Positions 1 to 7,930 of a DNA stretch of 64,000 nt are shown here, one piece after another. The translations under genes and the position numbers were made by a program. Each line of letters starts with the position of its first letter. Within the stretch, counting starts at the first letter, position 1. Below the pieces are notes generated by a model. That model ran no database searches and was not told where the DNA came from. It was given only the letters and a program-made list of their open reading frames with translations. The stretch spans positions 310,001 to 374,000 of the forward strand of contig NZ_VKKZ01000022.1 in assembly GCF_008271745.1 (NCBI RefSeq), read 5' to 3'. This DNA comes from Rufibacter glacialis (GTDB lineage: Bacteria > Bacteroidota > Bacteroidia > Cytophagales > Hymenobacteraceae).

Positions 1-267
1 AAAATAAATTTTTGGCCTAAGTAGCACTTTGCCAGGTTTGCCCTGAATAGACAACGGGACCTTTGCCAAGGGGGTAAGTTGTTGGGCAAGAGGGCAAGTA
101 AGAAAGGAAATAGACGCTGATGCTCACGTCTTGCTTCTTCAGCGGCTGGCTTTTAACCTGGATGGCGTGGCGCGTTTCATCTATAAGGGGCAGGAAGTCC
201 TTTCTTCTGACGTTCCATGTCACCGAGGTAATTACATCCACCTGTGGCGGCTTACTGGCCTTTCCCC

Positions 268-1011
268 TTAAAGGGATGACGGTACCGGCTGCGGCAGGGC
301 ATCTTGCTGGGCCAGGACCGGAAGCCAGGAGAATTGTTGGCAAAGGCGCCGCATGTTCTCCGGCAACGCCGCCTTGATCTCTATGGATTCGCCGGTAAAC
401 GGATGTTCAAATTGTAGGGAGGCTGCGTGCAGCAACAAACTCTGGCTCCGCAGTTCCTCTAAAAACATGCGGTTGTGCCGCCAGTCGCCGTGCTTCTTGT
501 CGCCAATGATGTAGTGCCGGAGGTGCGCGAAATGCTTGCGTAACTGGTGCATGCGGCCGGTTTCTGGCTTGATTTTCACCAAACTGTAGCGGGCGGTTTG
601 GTAGGGGCCCACCGGAATGGGTAGTTCCACCGTGGCCAGCCGTTTGAAATGGGTGATGGCCTCCTGGGCATCTTTGTGCTGGTGGTCTTTGTCTGGCCTG
701 ATGGGGCTGTCAATGGTACCTTCTTCGGGCGCATAGCCCCGCACCACCGCGAAATAGGTTTTATCTGGCTGGCGGTCAGAGAAGGCTTTCACCACGGGAG
801 CGGTGGCCTCTGCCGACTTGGCGAATAATAACACGCCAGAGGTGCCCCGGTCCAAGCGGTGCAGGGGAAACAGGCGGTAGCCTAACTGATCGCGCAGGAT
901 CTGGAGGGCGAATTCTTTTTTCTCTTCGGCAATGCGCGTGCGGTGCACCAGTAACCCATTGGGTTTGTTAATGGCCACATAGTGCGCGTCTTCAAATATT
1001 ATCTCTAGCAC
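268..1011 (-). CDS. truC: tRNA pseudouridine synthase, TruC type
   Basis: The 247-residue product belongs to the RluA/TruC pseudouridine synthases, cytoplasmic enzymes that isomerise a uridine; TruC modifies U65 of tRNA. Visible marks are the N-terminal strand followed by INKPNGLLVHR (about residues 14-24), the catalytic-loop motif HRLDRGTSGVLLFAKS (about 51-66, with the catalytic Asp in RLD), and the ETGRMHQLRKHFAHL segment typical of the family. The length is close to the approximately 260 residues of E. coli TruC and there is no S4 domain, which favours TruC over RluC/RluD. The start is GTG at 1009-1011. It is a housekeeping gene bordering the glycan island and 111 bp downstream of the regulator gene at 1123. 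Class is certain; exact RNA target less so. Confidence 0.9.
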   Translation of the reverse strand: MLEIIFEDAHYVAINKPNGLLVHRTRIAEEKKEFALQILRDQLGYRLFPLHRLDRGTSGVLLFAKSAEATAPVVKAFSDRQPDKTYFAVVRGYAPEEGTIDSPIRPDKDHQHKDAQEAITHFKRLATVELPIPVGPYQTARYSLVKIKPETGRMHQLRKHFAHLRHYIIGDKKHGDWRHNRMFLEELRSQSLLLHAASLQFEHPFTGESIEIKAALPENMRRLCQQFSWLPVLAQQDALPQPVPSSL

Positions 1012-1122
1012 GTTCTTTTACCGTTTTGGGCCCTATTTACCCAACCTGGGACCCTGCTGCCCGGAAGGAGAGCTTTGTTGAAGGAGGGAGGGGCTGTTTC
1101 TGGTAAAGGCAATCCTTGCCCG

Positions 1123-2178
1123 TTAATTATCTGCGTCAATGTAGTATTGCAGGTTCTCTTTGGTGATGATGTCCAGCGGCAGGTATTTGATAGGCTGGTT
1201 CTTCTTCTGGAAGACCAGGTGGTCTGCCAGGGCGTAGATTCCATAGTACCCTTGCCCTTTTGGGTTCTGGTTGATCAGGAAATCAATGGTACCGTTCTCC
1301 AGGTAATGCAGGTTCTTTTCAATCAGGTCGTACCCAATGAGGCAAATGCCCTCCACCTTTTTCCGGTGCAGGTATTCGGCAATCATGTTGGCCTTGGAGG
1401 TAGTCACGAAAATGCCCTTCACCTGCGGGTTTTTCTGCAGGACCTCTTCCAGCTGCCCGGCAACCGCGGCCGAAGAATTGCCCTGGAAATCGATGGGCAG
1501 CACCTGGTGCTCTTTCTCCAGGTGGTGCTGGAAAAAGTAGTCTTTGAACCCCTGTTCCTTGTGCAAAAGGTGGGAGGAGTTCTGGATGTCTTCGCCTATA
1601 TGGGCCACCACAAAGGTGCCTTTCTCTTTGCTGCCATAGTGCAGGAGTTTGCCCGCCAGAAAACCACTCTGGTAAGAGTCCTGCCCAATGTACATGAGCG
1701 GCTCATAGTCGGGGATGTGGGTGTTGAACAGCACAAATGGGACGCCCTTCTGTTTCCATTGCCTGAAATAGCCCAATGACTGCCGATAGAAGATGGGGGC
1801 AATCAAGATCCCGTCAAATTTGGTTGCGTCAAGGGTATCTGCGGTTTTGGAGAAGGAGTTGGCATCAAAAGGGTCAAAGATGAACTGGGTGACCATGATG
1901 CCGTACTGCTTCAGCTCGCCTTCGGCTTTCTCTACGCCATCTTTGGGAGATTGCCAGTACCCGTCAATAGAAGGGTCTGGGATAAGGGCCGCCAGGCGGA
2001 AGGATTTGTTTTTGACCAGGGCCCGGGCCAGGAGGTTGGGCTTGTAGTTGAGTTCCTTGGCTATTTTAAGAACCCGCAGACGCACGTCATCGGCCACCCT
2101 TCCGCGGTCATGCAACACCCGGTCTACGGTTCCCGTGGAGACCTTCGCTTTTTCGGCGATGTCTTTGATCCTTACCAT
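1123..2178 (-). CDS. LacI/GalR-family transcriptional regulator
   Basis: This is a one-component sugar-responsive DNA-binding regulator. The N-terminus carries the LacI helix-turn-helix (RIKDIAEKAKVSTGTVDRVL), followed by the hinge region ending near NYKPNLLARAL and a periplasmic-binding-protein-like effector domain with motifs such as GILIAPIFY, YIGQDSYQSGF and IGYDLIEKN. The ATG at 2178 puts the HTH right at the N-terminus as is usual; an ATG at 2211 would add eleven residues. It lies 535 bp from the GH109 gene on the same strand. LacI proteins usually bind even palindromes with a central CG, and such a palindrome lies upstream of susC (23311-23328) with related half-sites at 7172-7206, so it is the best local candidate for control of the island (inference). 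Confidence 0.9.
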   Translation of the reverse strand: MVRIKDIAEKAKVSTGTVDRVLHDRGRVADDVRLRVLKIAKELNYKPNLLARALVKNKSFRLAALIPDPSIDGYWQSPKDGVEKAEGELKQYGIMVTQFIFDPFDANSFSKTADTLDATKFDGILIAPIFYRQSLGYFRQWKQKGVPFVLFNTHIPDYEPLMYIGQDSYQSGFLAGKLLHYGSKEKGTFVVAHIGEDIQNSSHLLHKEQGFKDYFFQHHLEKEHQVLPIDFQGNSSAAVAGQLEEVLQKNPQVKGIFVTTSKANMIAEYLHRKKVEGICLIGYDLIEKNLHYLENGTIDFLINQNPKGQGYYGIYALADHLVFQKKNQPIKYLPLDIITKENLQYYIDADN

Positions 2179-2713
2179 TCTATCTGCGTTGCCCGTTTTC
2201 ATATCGTTCAATTATCATCTTGCTTCCAAGTATAAAAGGCCTGGAACTCCTGGTACTTTTTCTATCTGTCTGTTCAGGGAGAAGCGGCAGTGGGAAGTGC
2301 TCTCTTCAAGGGTAGGCCAAGGATTTGAGGGCTCTTTGCGTCCTCCCAGAGCCGCAGAAATCTCTGAAGGTAAAGGTACGCCAATATTTATTTTTTTAAA
2401 CACAGCCAGTCCCGGTAAACCTTCCCGTGCAGGAACCCATGGTGTTTACGGCTTATTCTTGTAAAAAAAGCGGATAACTGCGTAGTAGAAAGTCAGCCAT
2501 TTAGCCAAAAAGGAAGCAGCCTGCCCAACCTCGGCAGGTCGGGCAGGCGCTCCTCGCATGGAACAATGGGAACACTGGGAAATGATAGAGCAGGAGTGTC
2601 CTATTAGGAGAAAGGGTAGAAGGACTGTCCTCAAAAGCGTTGCCCCAGACTTTCACCTGGGGCAACGGTAACCGGAATTCCTTTTGGGCGCGCAGGAAAG
2701 ATCCAGAACGGAG
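2179..2713. other. 535-bp intergenic region with palindromes
   Basis: No credible gene is seen. The half nearest 2179 should hold the promoter of the LacI-type gene. A short palindrome with arms GCCTGCCC (2519-2526) and GGGCAGGC (2541-2548), which itself encloses a second CCTGCC/GGCAGG pairing, has the look of a dispersed REP-like sequence. The terminator at 2638-2667 is listed separately. Confidence 0.5.
2638..2667 (-). terminator. Hairpin terminator after the GH109 gene
   Basis: There is a perfect 11-bp stem, CGTTGCCCCAG (2638-2648) with CTGGGGCAACG (2657-2667), and an 8-nt loop. Read on the minus strand it lies 46 bp after the stop codon of the GH109-type gene and is followed by CTTTT, so it should end the minus-strand operon that begins near 7012. 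Confidence 0.75.
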
Positions 2714-4150
2714 TTACTTGATGATCACGTTGGTGGTTCCTCCACCGGCCAACGAGAGGTTGACAGGGGCATTGGTTTGCCAGGCCCCCACGGTAAAGTC
2801 AGGCACGTCTATGGAATTGGAGCGGTTGGCCACCGACCACTCACTCAGCAAGCCCACTGCGGTCCAGGAGGCGGCATCGTATACGTCCTGGTCCAGGGGC
2901 AGGCCATTGCGCAGGCAGTCAATGAGGCGCCAGTCCATCATGAAGTCCATGCCGCCGTGACCCCCTATCTTTTTGGCCATTTCGCCTATCTTTCTCACTA
3001 TATCTGGGGTGTACTGCTCCTCCAGTTTCTTCACCTCCTCTTTTGACAGCCAGCTATGGCCCGTGGCGATCTTCTGCTCCGGCCACTTGCGGGCAATGCC
3101 TTTGGTGCCGCTCACCAGGTGAATCCGGGAGTAGGGGCGGGGCGAAGTCACGTCATGCTGGATCATCATGGTCTTCCCTTTCTTGGTGCGGATGGTGGTG
3201 GTGTTCATGTTGCCCCGATAGGTATCCTGCACGAACGGCTTGTAGAAGGGATCAGAAGCTGCGAGTTTCTGAGCTTCCTCGTACATCATGAAGTCATCGG
3301 TCTGCACGGCCGTCAGGTAATCCATCACGTCGCCGCGGTTGATGTTCATGACCTGGCAGATGGGGCCCAAGCCGTGGGTAGGGTACAGGTTGCCGTTGCG
3401 GGTCATGTTCTCTCTGAGGCGCCACATGTTCTGGTACCCGTTCTTCTTGTCAAAGTTGAGGTCCACCAACTGGTGGATGTAGGCGCCTTCGCCGTGTACG
3501 ATCTCCCCGAAGAACCCTTGGCGGGCCATGTTCAGGGTGAGGATCTCAAAGAAGTCATAGCAGCAGTTCTCCAGCATCATGCAGTGCTTTTTGGTGCGCT
3601 CAGACGTTTCCACCAGTTGCCAGCACTCTTCAATAGTAGTGGCGGCGGGCACCTCGGTGGCCGCGTGCTTGCCGTGCTCCATGGCGTACACCGCCTGCGG
3701 CGTGTGCAGGTGCCAGGGGGTGGTGATGTAGATCAGGTCTATGTCATCGCGTTCGCACATCTCTTTCCAGGAATCTTCCTTGCCGGAGTAAAGGGTGGGG
3801 TTGTGGGCAAAGCCTTCGTCCTGAAGTTTCTTCTTCACACTTTCGGCCCGCTCCGGTAACAGGTCGCACAGGGCCTTGATCTCCACGCCCTCAATGCGGC
3901 TCAGGCGGTACACCGCCCCGGGCCCGCGCATGCCCAGTCCTACAAACCCAATGCGCACCTTATCAAGTTTAGGGGCCTGGTAGCCGCTCATATTAAAGCG
4001 TTGGGTGTACTTCCGTTTGGCCTGTTTCTCAATCTGTGACAGCTTGGAGGCCTGCTCTGCCGTGGCACAGCCACTCAAGAGACCAGAGCTGGCCAGGCCC
4101 AGGCCGGCCAGGCCGGAAATCTTAAGGAAATCTCTGCGGTTGTTTTTCAT
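2714..4150 (-). CDS. GH109-type alpha-N-acetylgalactosaminidase, Gfo/Idh/MocA fold, Tat lipoprotein
   Basis: GH109 enzymes use bound NAD in an oxidation-elimination mechanism to remove terminal alpha-GalNAc, as on blood-group A antigen. The 478-residue protein starts with NRRDFLKISGLAGLG, a twin-arginine signal, and ends its signal with LSGC (Cys28), predicting a Tat-exported lipoprotein. The Rossmann loop GLGMRGPG is at about 71-78, HAATEVPAA at 162-170, YPTHGLGP at 256-263 and HGGMDF at 398-403, which follow the layout of the Elizabethkingia GH109 enzyme. The gene is the last of a minus-strand set with a CBM9-like protein, a sugar kinase and a nucleotidyltransferase, which fits recycling of released GalNAc. 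GH109-like oxidoreductases are numerous in Bacteroidota and not all are tested, so the substrate is inferred. Confidence 0.85.
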   Translation of the reverse strand: MKNNRRDFLKISGLAGLGLASSGLLSGCATAEQASKLSQIEKQAKRKYTQRFNMSGYQAPKLDKVRIGFVGLGMRGPGAVYRLSRIEGVEIKALCDLLPERAESVKKKLQDEGFAHNPTLYSGKEDSWKEMCERDDIDLIYITTPWHLHTPQAVYAMEHGKHAATEVPAATTIEECWQLVETSERTKKHCMMLENCCYDFFEILTLNMARQGFFGEIVHGEGAYIHQLVDLNFDKKNGYQNMWRLRENMTRNGNLYPTHGLGPICQVMNINRGDVMDYLTAVQTDDFMMYEEAQKLAASDPFYKPFVQDTYRGNMNTTTIRTKKGKTMMIQHDVTSPRPYSRIHLVSGTKGIARKWPEQKIATGHSWLSKEEVKKLEEQYTPDIVRKIGEMAKKIGGHGGMDFMMDWRLIDCLRNGLPLDQDVYDAASWTAVGLLSEWSVANRSNSIDVPDFTVGAWQTNAPVNLSLAGGGTTNVIIK

Positions 4151-4288
4151 GATTTCTCGTGTTGATAGGATGTGGTTTGTGGTTTGGTGCTGATGGAGTT
4201 TGCAGATGATCAGGGGAAAAGAAGCGCCGGTGATGTGCGCCAGGTGTTTCCGTTCCGATGTTGTGTTTTCAGGTTGTTTTTACAGAAC

Positions 4289-4933
4289 TCAGGCAAAAAG
4301 GAGTTTACCGAAGAACTGGGGCAGGTGGAAGTTGGGCTGGGGAGCCTTCACCGTGTTCCAGGTCAGGTAATGGGGTTCAGGCAGTTCATCACCGCACTTG
4401 TAGAAATTCACCTTGGCCGGCACCCCTTCAAACGAAGGCAGGCGGTGGGCCGTGAACACCTCTGACGGGATGGCAACGGTTAGTTCCCACCGAACCCTCG
4501 GCGACTGCCGCGGATCTACCTTCAACGAAGACCAGGTCTTGATCTTGGCTAAGGTGCTTTCTGGTAATAAGGTGCGGTCTTCCCGGCCCGGGCCGAAGCC
4601 TGCTCTACAGGTACCCAGGCAATTGAACTCCAGGTTGTAGTAAGAAGATTCGCCTTGGAAGGCGATGAAGAACTCCACACAACTGTCTTTGTAGACAGGA
4701 CTGTTGGTACGGCGGTGCCGCGCCCGGACAGAGCGCTCCTGCACGTAGTATTTGAGGAAGAGGCAGTCTCTGTTGTAGGCCATGGAAAAGGTGACGTCTG
4801 GTTTGGCCAGCGCATCTGGCCAGGGCATCTCCGCCACCGGGTGCCTAGGCAGCGCATCCAGCTCCTGGGTTAGCAACTGGATAGGGCCTTGGAGAAACAA
4901 ATGGGGGATCTGGGGTATTTGCAGGATTTTCAT
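4289..4933 (-). CDS. CBM9-like carbohydrate-binding family protein
   Basis: This 214-residue protein matches the stand-alone carbohydrate-binding family 9-like proteins common in Bacteroidota. Recognisable features are a beta-sandwich with KDSCVEFFIAF (about 82-92), YYNLEFNCLGTC (about 98-109) and the C-terminal PEPHYLTWNTV followed by FHLPQFFG, which is the usual end of this family. No signal peptide is apparent, so it may be cytoplasmic. It starts 4 bp after the stop of the kinase gene and is followed after 138 bp by the GH109 gene, so it is cotranscribed with a HexNAc salvage pair. A binding role for a sugar or sugar phosphate is inferred; the substrate is unknown. Confidence 0.75.
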   Translation of the reverse strand: MKILQIPQIPHLFLQGPIQLLTQELDALPRHPVAEMPWPDALAKPDVTFSMAYNRDCLFLKYYVQERSVRARHRRTNSPVYKDSCVEFFIAFQGESSYYNLEFNCLGTCRAGFGPGREDRTLLPESTLAKIKTWSSLKVDPRQSPRVRWELTVAIPSEVFTAHRLPSFEGVPAKVNFYKCGDELPEPHYLTWNTVKAPQPNFHLPQFFGKLLFA

Positions 4934-4937
4934 ACGC

Positions 4938-6086
4938 TTAGCTTTGGCCTTGGGCAGTGAGGCGACAGTTTTGAGCCGTTTTTTGGATAATGGCCCCTAA
5001 ATGCTCCTGTTTTTCTTCCAGGAGCTGCACCAGCCTGAATTGCGCCCGAGCCCGTTGCAGGTTATGGCCGGGGTGTTTGATTTTATAGTAGGTGTCACCG
5101 CCCAGGTAATCGGTCAGGAAGCGGAGCCCCATGATGAAGGGCAGGAGGGTGACGCCCATGGTCAAGGATTCAATCTCCTTTTCTGTTAGAAAGGTGCCAG
5201 CCTCTTGTAAGTACCCTTTGGTAAAGGCCTCAAACAAAGGCAGGTTCACCTGTATTTTGGCCAGGTCTTCCTCGTCCTCGGGGGCGGCGTTCACGGTGGT
5301 CCGGATGGCGTCTCCAAAATCATAGGCCACGTAGCCCGGCATCACGGTGTCCAGGTCAATCACGCATTGGGCCAGGTCCTGGGCGTTTAGCAACACGTTG
5401 TTGAACTTGGTGTCATTGTGGGTAACCCGAAGGGGAAGTTTGCCTTCCTGGCCCAGGGTAAGGATGCCCAGCATGGTCTCGGCCCGTTCCTGCACGAAAG
5501 CTATCTCAGCGGCGGTTTCCTGGGCCCGGCCTTCATGGTTGTGCACCAAGGCCAGGTCAAAGAGCCGAAGCCTGCTCTGGAGGTTGTGGAAATGCGGGAT
5601 GGTCTCGTGCAGCAACCCAGGTTCCAGGTCTACCAAAAGCGCCTGAAACCGGCCAAAGGCGCGGCCTCCTTCAAATGCCTGCTGCTCTGTCTCTACCAGA
5701 TCATAGCTGCGGGTGTTCTGGAGGAAAAGGAACATGCGCCAGAAATTTCCGTCGCCGTCTTGGTAGAAGGCCTGGTTCTGGCGGGTGGGGAGCAGTGTCA
5801 GAACTTCCTCTGCCGGGTTGGCTTCGGGTGTGGCGGCCAGCTTATTCCGGAGGTGGGCCGTCACCAGCAGGATATTCTCCATCAAGGCGGGCACATCTTT
5901 GAATACGTGGTGGTTCACGCGTTGCAGAAGGTAATCAGGGGAGGTGGACTCCGCGGTTTTAACCCAGTAAGTATCATGGATATGGCCGGACCCGAAGGGC
6001 TCTATTCCGGCCACGGTCCCTGCCGTGGCGAATTTTGCCAGCACCTCTGTTAAGGTCTGGGCGGCGGCGTTGCAGGTGTCTTTCAT
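4938..6086 (-). CDS. Anomeric N-acetylhexosamine kinase-like phosphotransferase (APH/NahK family)
   Basis: The 382-residue cytoplasmic protein has the aminoglycoside-phosphotransferase kinase fold. The catalytic loop is THNDTKFNNVLL (222-233, with Asp225 as catalytic base and Asn230 as metal ligand), followed by the Mg-binding VIDLDTVMPGYVAYDFGD segment (from 242). This arrangement is that of N-acetylhexosamine 1-kinase (NahK); database homologues in Bacteroidota are often labelled mucin desulfatase. Its ATG overlaps the stop of the nucleotidyltransferase gene by ATGA (6083-6086), so the two are probably translated in coupled fashion and act in sequence: HexNAc to HexNAc-1-phosphate to a nucleotide sugar. 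The GH109 enzyme three genes on would supply GalNAc. Specificity for GalNAc versus GlcNAc cannot be read from sequence. Confidence 0.8.
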   Translation of the reverse strand: MKDTCNAAAQTLTEVLAKFATAGTVAGIEPFGSGHIHDTYWVKTAESTSPDYLLQRVNHHVFKDVPALMENILLVTAHLRNKLAATPEANPAEEVLTLLPTRQNQAFYQDGDGNFWRMFLFLQNTRSYDLVETEQQAFEGGRAFGRFQALLVDLEPGLLHETIPHFHNLQSRLRLFDLALVHNHEGRAQETAAEIAFVQERAETMLGILTLGQEGKLPLRVTHNDTKFNNVLLNAQDLAQCVIDLDTVMPGYVAYDFGDAIRTTVNAAPEDEEDLAKIQVNLPLFEAFTKGYLQEAGTFLTEKEIESLTMGVTLLPFIMGLRFLTDYLGGDTYYKIKHPGHNLQRARAQFRLVQLLEEKQEHLGAIIQKTAQNCRLTAQGQS

Positions 6087-7012
6087 ATAGAGTTGGCAGA
6101 ATGGGTCTCCCGAAGGTTTTGAGGATAGGTGCCTTCGTGCACCAGGCGTTGGAGGTTGCGCATGACCACCGCTTTGTCATCTGGGTAAGTCACCCCGAAC
6201 CATTTTTCCGGAGTCTCCAGCACTTTCACCTGGGCTCTTCCGGTTTTGACGGCGTGGTCTACAACCGCCGGTAAATAGAATTCCGCATTAGGATTGGTGC
6301 TGTTCTCCTCCAGGAATTCCTTCAGCCCCTGTTCAAAAAGAGGAAACACAGACGGCTTAAAAACCATCAGGTTCATGGAGACAAGCTCCTGCCCGGTAAG
6401 TTGCAGCGGTTCCTGGTCTGGGTTCTGCGCCTCAATACCATCTCCTGTTTTGATGATATGCGTTTGCTCGGTGACGGCCTCTAAATATCCCTCCTCGTCT
6501 AGCTGGCACAGACCTCGGGAGACGGCCCCATGCTCTGACAAGGTGTTCTCCAGCTTGAAACCTATCAGGCCATACTCAGTCTCACTCGTACTGTGCCGCA
6601 GGAAATCTACCACCAGTCCAAAAGACCGGTAGCCGTAGAAATCATCGCCGTTGATGACAGCAAATGGGCCCTGGATATGGGAGGAAGCTACCCAAACCGC
6701 GTGGCCGGTGCCCCAGGGTTTGATCCGGTTTTCAGGAACTTGGTAGCCCGCGGGCAAATGGTCCAGTTCCTGCGTCACATAGAAGAGGTTGTCCAGGGTG
6801 GGGAACTGGTGGCGCATAGCGCCCTCAAATTCCTCCCGGATAGATTCCCGGATCACAAAGACGATCTTGCCGAAGCCAGCCTTGAGGGCGTCATGAACAG
6901 AGTAATCAATAATGGTTTCGCCATGGGGGCCAAAACTGTCTAACTGCTTCAGGCTCCCATAGCGGGTCGCCATGCCGGCAGCCAGGACAAGTAAGGTGGG
7001 GGTGGTGCGCAT
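6083..7012 (-). CDS. Sugar-1-phosphate nucleotidyltransferase
   Basis: The 309-residue protein is a Rossmann-type NTP transferase. It opens with LLVLAAGMATRYGSLKQ (about 7-23), the nucleotide-binding signature in its atypical form without the second Gly of the common GxGTR motif, and has PWGTGHAVW and FAVINGDDFYG, the acidic metal/nucleotide site. It makes a nucleotide sugar from a sugar-1-phosphate and is placed directly in front of the NahK-like kinase, overlapping by ATGA. The partnership resembles the GlmU/NahK salvage route to UDP-HexNAc. The gene is the first of the minus-strand operon; the 918-bp region before it carries the inverted motif pair at 7172-7206. UTP as the nucleotide is inferred from context. 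Confidence 0.85.
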   Translation of the reverse strand: MRTTPTLLVLAAGMATRYGSLKQLDSFGPHGETIIDYSVHDALKAGFGKIVFVIRESIREEFEGAMRHQFPTLDNLFYVTQELDHLPAGYQVPENRIKPWGTGHAVWVASSHIQGPFAVINGDDFYGYRSFGLVVDFLRHSTSETEYGLIGFKLENTLSEHGAVSRGLCQLDEEGYLEAVTEQTHIIKTGDGIEAQNPDQEPLQLTGQELVSMNLMVFKPSVFPLFEQGLKEFLEENSTNPNAEFYLPAVVDHAVKTGRAQVKVLETPEKWFGVTYPDDKAVVMRNLQRLVHEGTYPQNLRETHSANSI

Positions 7013-7171
7013 GTTGGGTCAGGTAAGACGATTATCCTAAGGATCTAGAAAACTCAAACTTTTTGAAAGGAGTCTCAAAGACTAAACCCACTGGAGAAAG
7101 AAATATCGGTTGCCAGTGGTGAGGAGTAAAGTTAAAAAACGAATAGAAAAAAACTAAACAAAAGATGACAA

Positions 7172-7206
7172 TGTTTACGAACACGCAAAGGTTCTGTTCG
7201 TAAACG
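7172..7206. promoter_or_regulatory. Inverted pair of GTTTACGAACA operator-like sites
   Basis: GTTTACGAACA occurs on the plus strand at 7173-7183 and exactly inverted (TGTTCGTAAAC) at 7195-7205. The centres are 22 bp apart, about two helical turns, as for two regulator dimers on one face. The same 12-bp word with one change (GTGTACGAACAC) is upstream of susC at 23314-23325. Assignment to the LacI-type regulator is inference. Confidence 0.6.
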
Positions 7207-7611
7207 CACTCCCTGTGAAATAGGAGGAGGAACCTTTTTAGTCCAAGGAGGGATAGGTTGTTTAAAGACAGTTTTTTAAGAAATGACCCGGAAACACCTT
7301 CTCCTTGAAACTAATGGGCAATTACGTTTAAGGAGATGTATCAATCCTCTGGAGATGGATTTTCATTACCCAATCCTTTATTTCCTCCTTGTCGTGATAG
7401 GCTTATTCCTTAGCCGAGAATTTTACTATAACCTCCCCTTAATCTACGGAATCAAACTTTTTTTACGTTGAGAAACTTTTAAAAGAGATATTTCCTGATG
7501 GCCGTCCGTCCGTCTTCCCCCAAAAAAGCAAATACCCGAGAAAAGGGCGTGTTTTTCCAAAAACAGCCGAAAACCTTCTTTGAAAAGGGCCAGCATTAAA
7601 GTCTAATTCTT

Positions 7612-7641
7612 TTTGCGGCTTGCGAATAAAATATATATTTG
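7612..7641 (+). promoter_or_regulatory. Bacteroidota-type sigma-A promoter for the GH29 run
   Basis: TTTG at 7612-7615 and TATATTTG at 7634-7641, separated by 18 bp, match the -33 TTTG and -7 TAnnTTTG boxes of Bacteroidota promoters. Transcription would start near 7648 and give a leader of roughly 280 nt before the GH29 gene at 7931. Confidence 0.6.
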
Positions 7642-7930
7642 TGTGCACGATCACGCTAAAAAGCACACATTTGCCCGGTTTATTAGTCTGCGCCTATCTA
7701 GAAGGAGTTTTTGGTGTTTATACATTTCCCTTTATAGACCTAAAACCACCGCTATAGGAGCGGGCAATCCAATTTCAACTTACCCAGGTAAAATTGCTTT
7801 GGGAAAGTGAAGGGGTAAGGGCTTGAGACAGAGGAAATGGCAGGGGAGGTACAAAGAAGCGAAGAGGAACAATTGCTTCTAGGATAGAAGGACCATCAAA
7901 GAATCTATACCATCATCTGAGGAAACCAGT

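Larger units (their letters stand above)
7013..7930. other. 918-bp divergent regulatory region
   Basis: This gap separates the minus-strand HexNAc-salvage operon from the plus-strand glycosidase run. It contains the inverted pair of GTTTACGAACA motifs (7172-7206) and a good Bacteroidota-type promoter (7612-7641). A 62-codon open frame at 7283-7471 lacks any recognisable protein feature and is not called. The rest is AT-rich and shows no RNA gene that can be supported. Confidence 0.6.

Noticed and set aside
17..343. 108-codon minus-strand open frame at the left edge
   Set aside because: It overlaps the end of the pseudouridine synthase gene and its sequence resembles no family I know; likely chance.
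7283..7471. 62-codon hydrophobic frame in the 918-bp divergent region
   Set aside because: It has a single hydrophobic stretch, no family resemblance and lies within a probable regulatory region.
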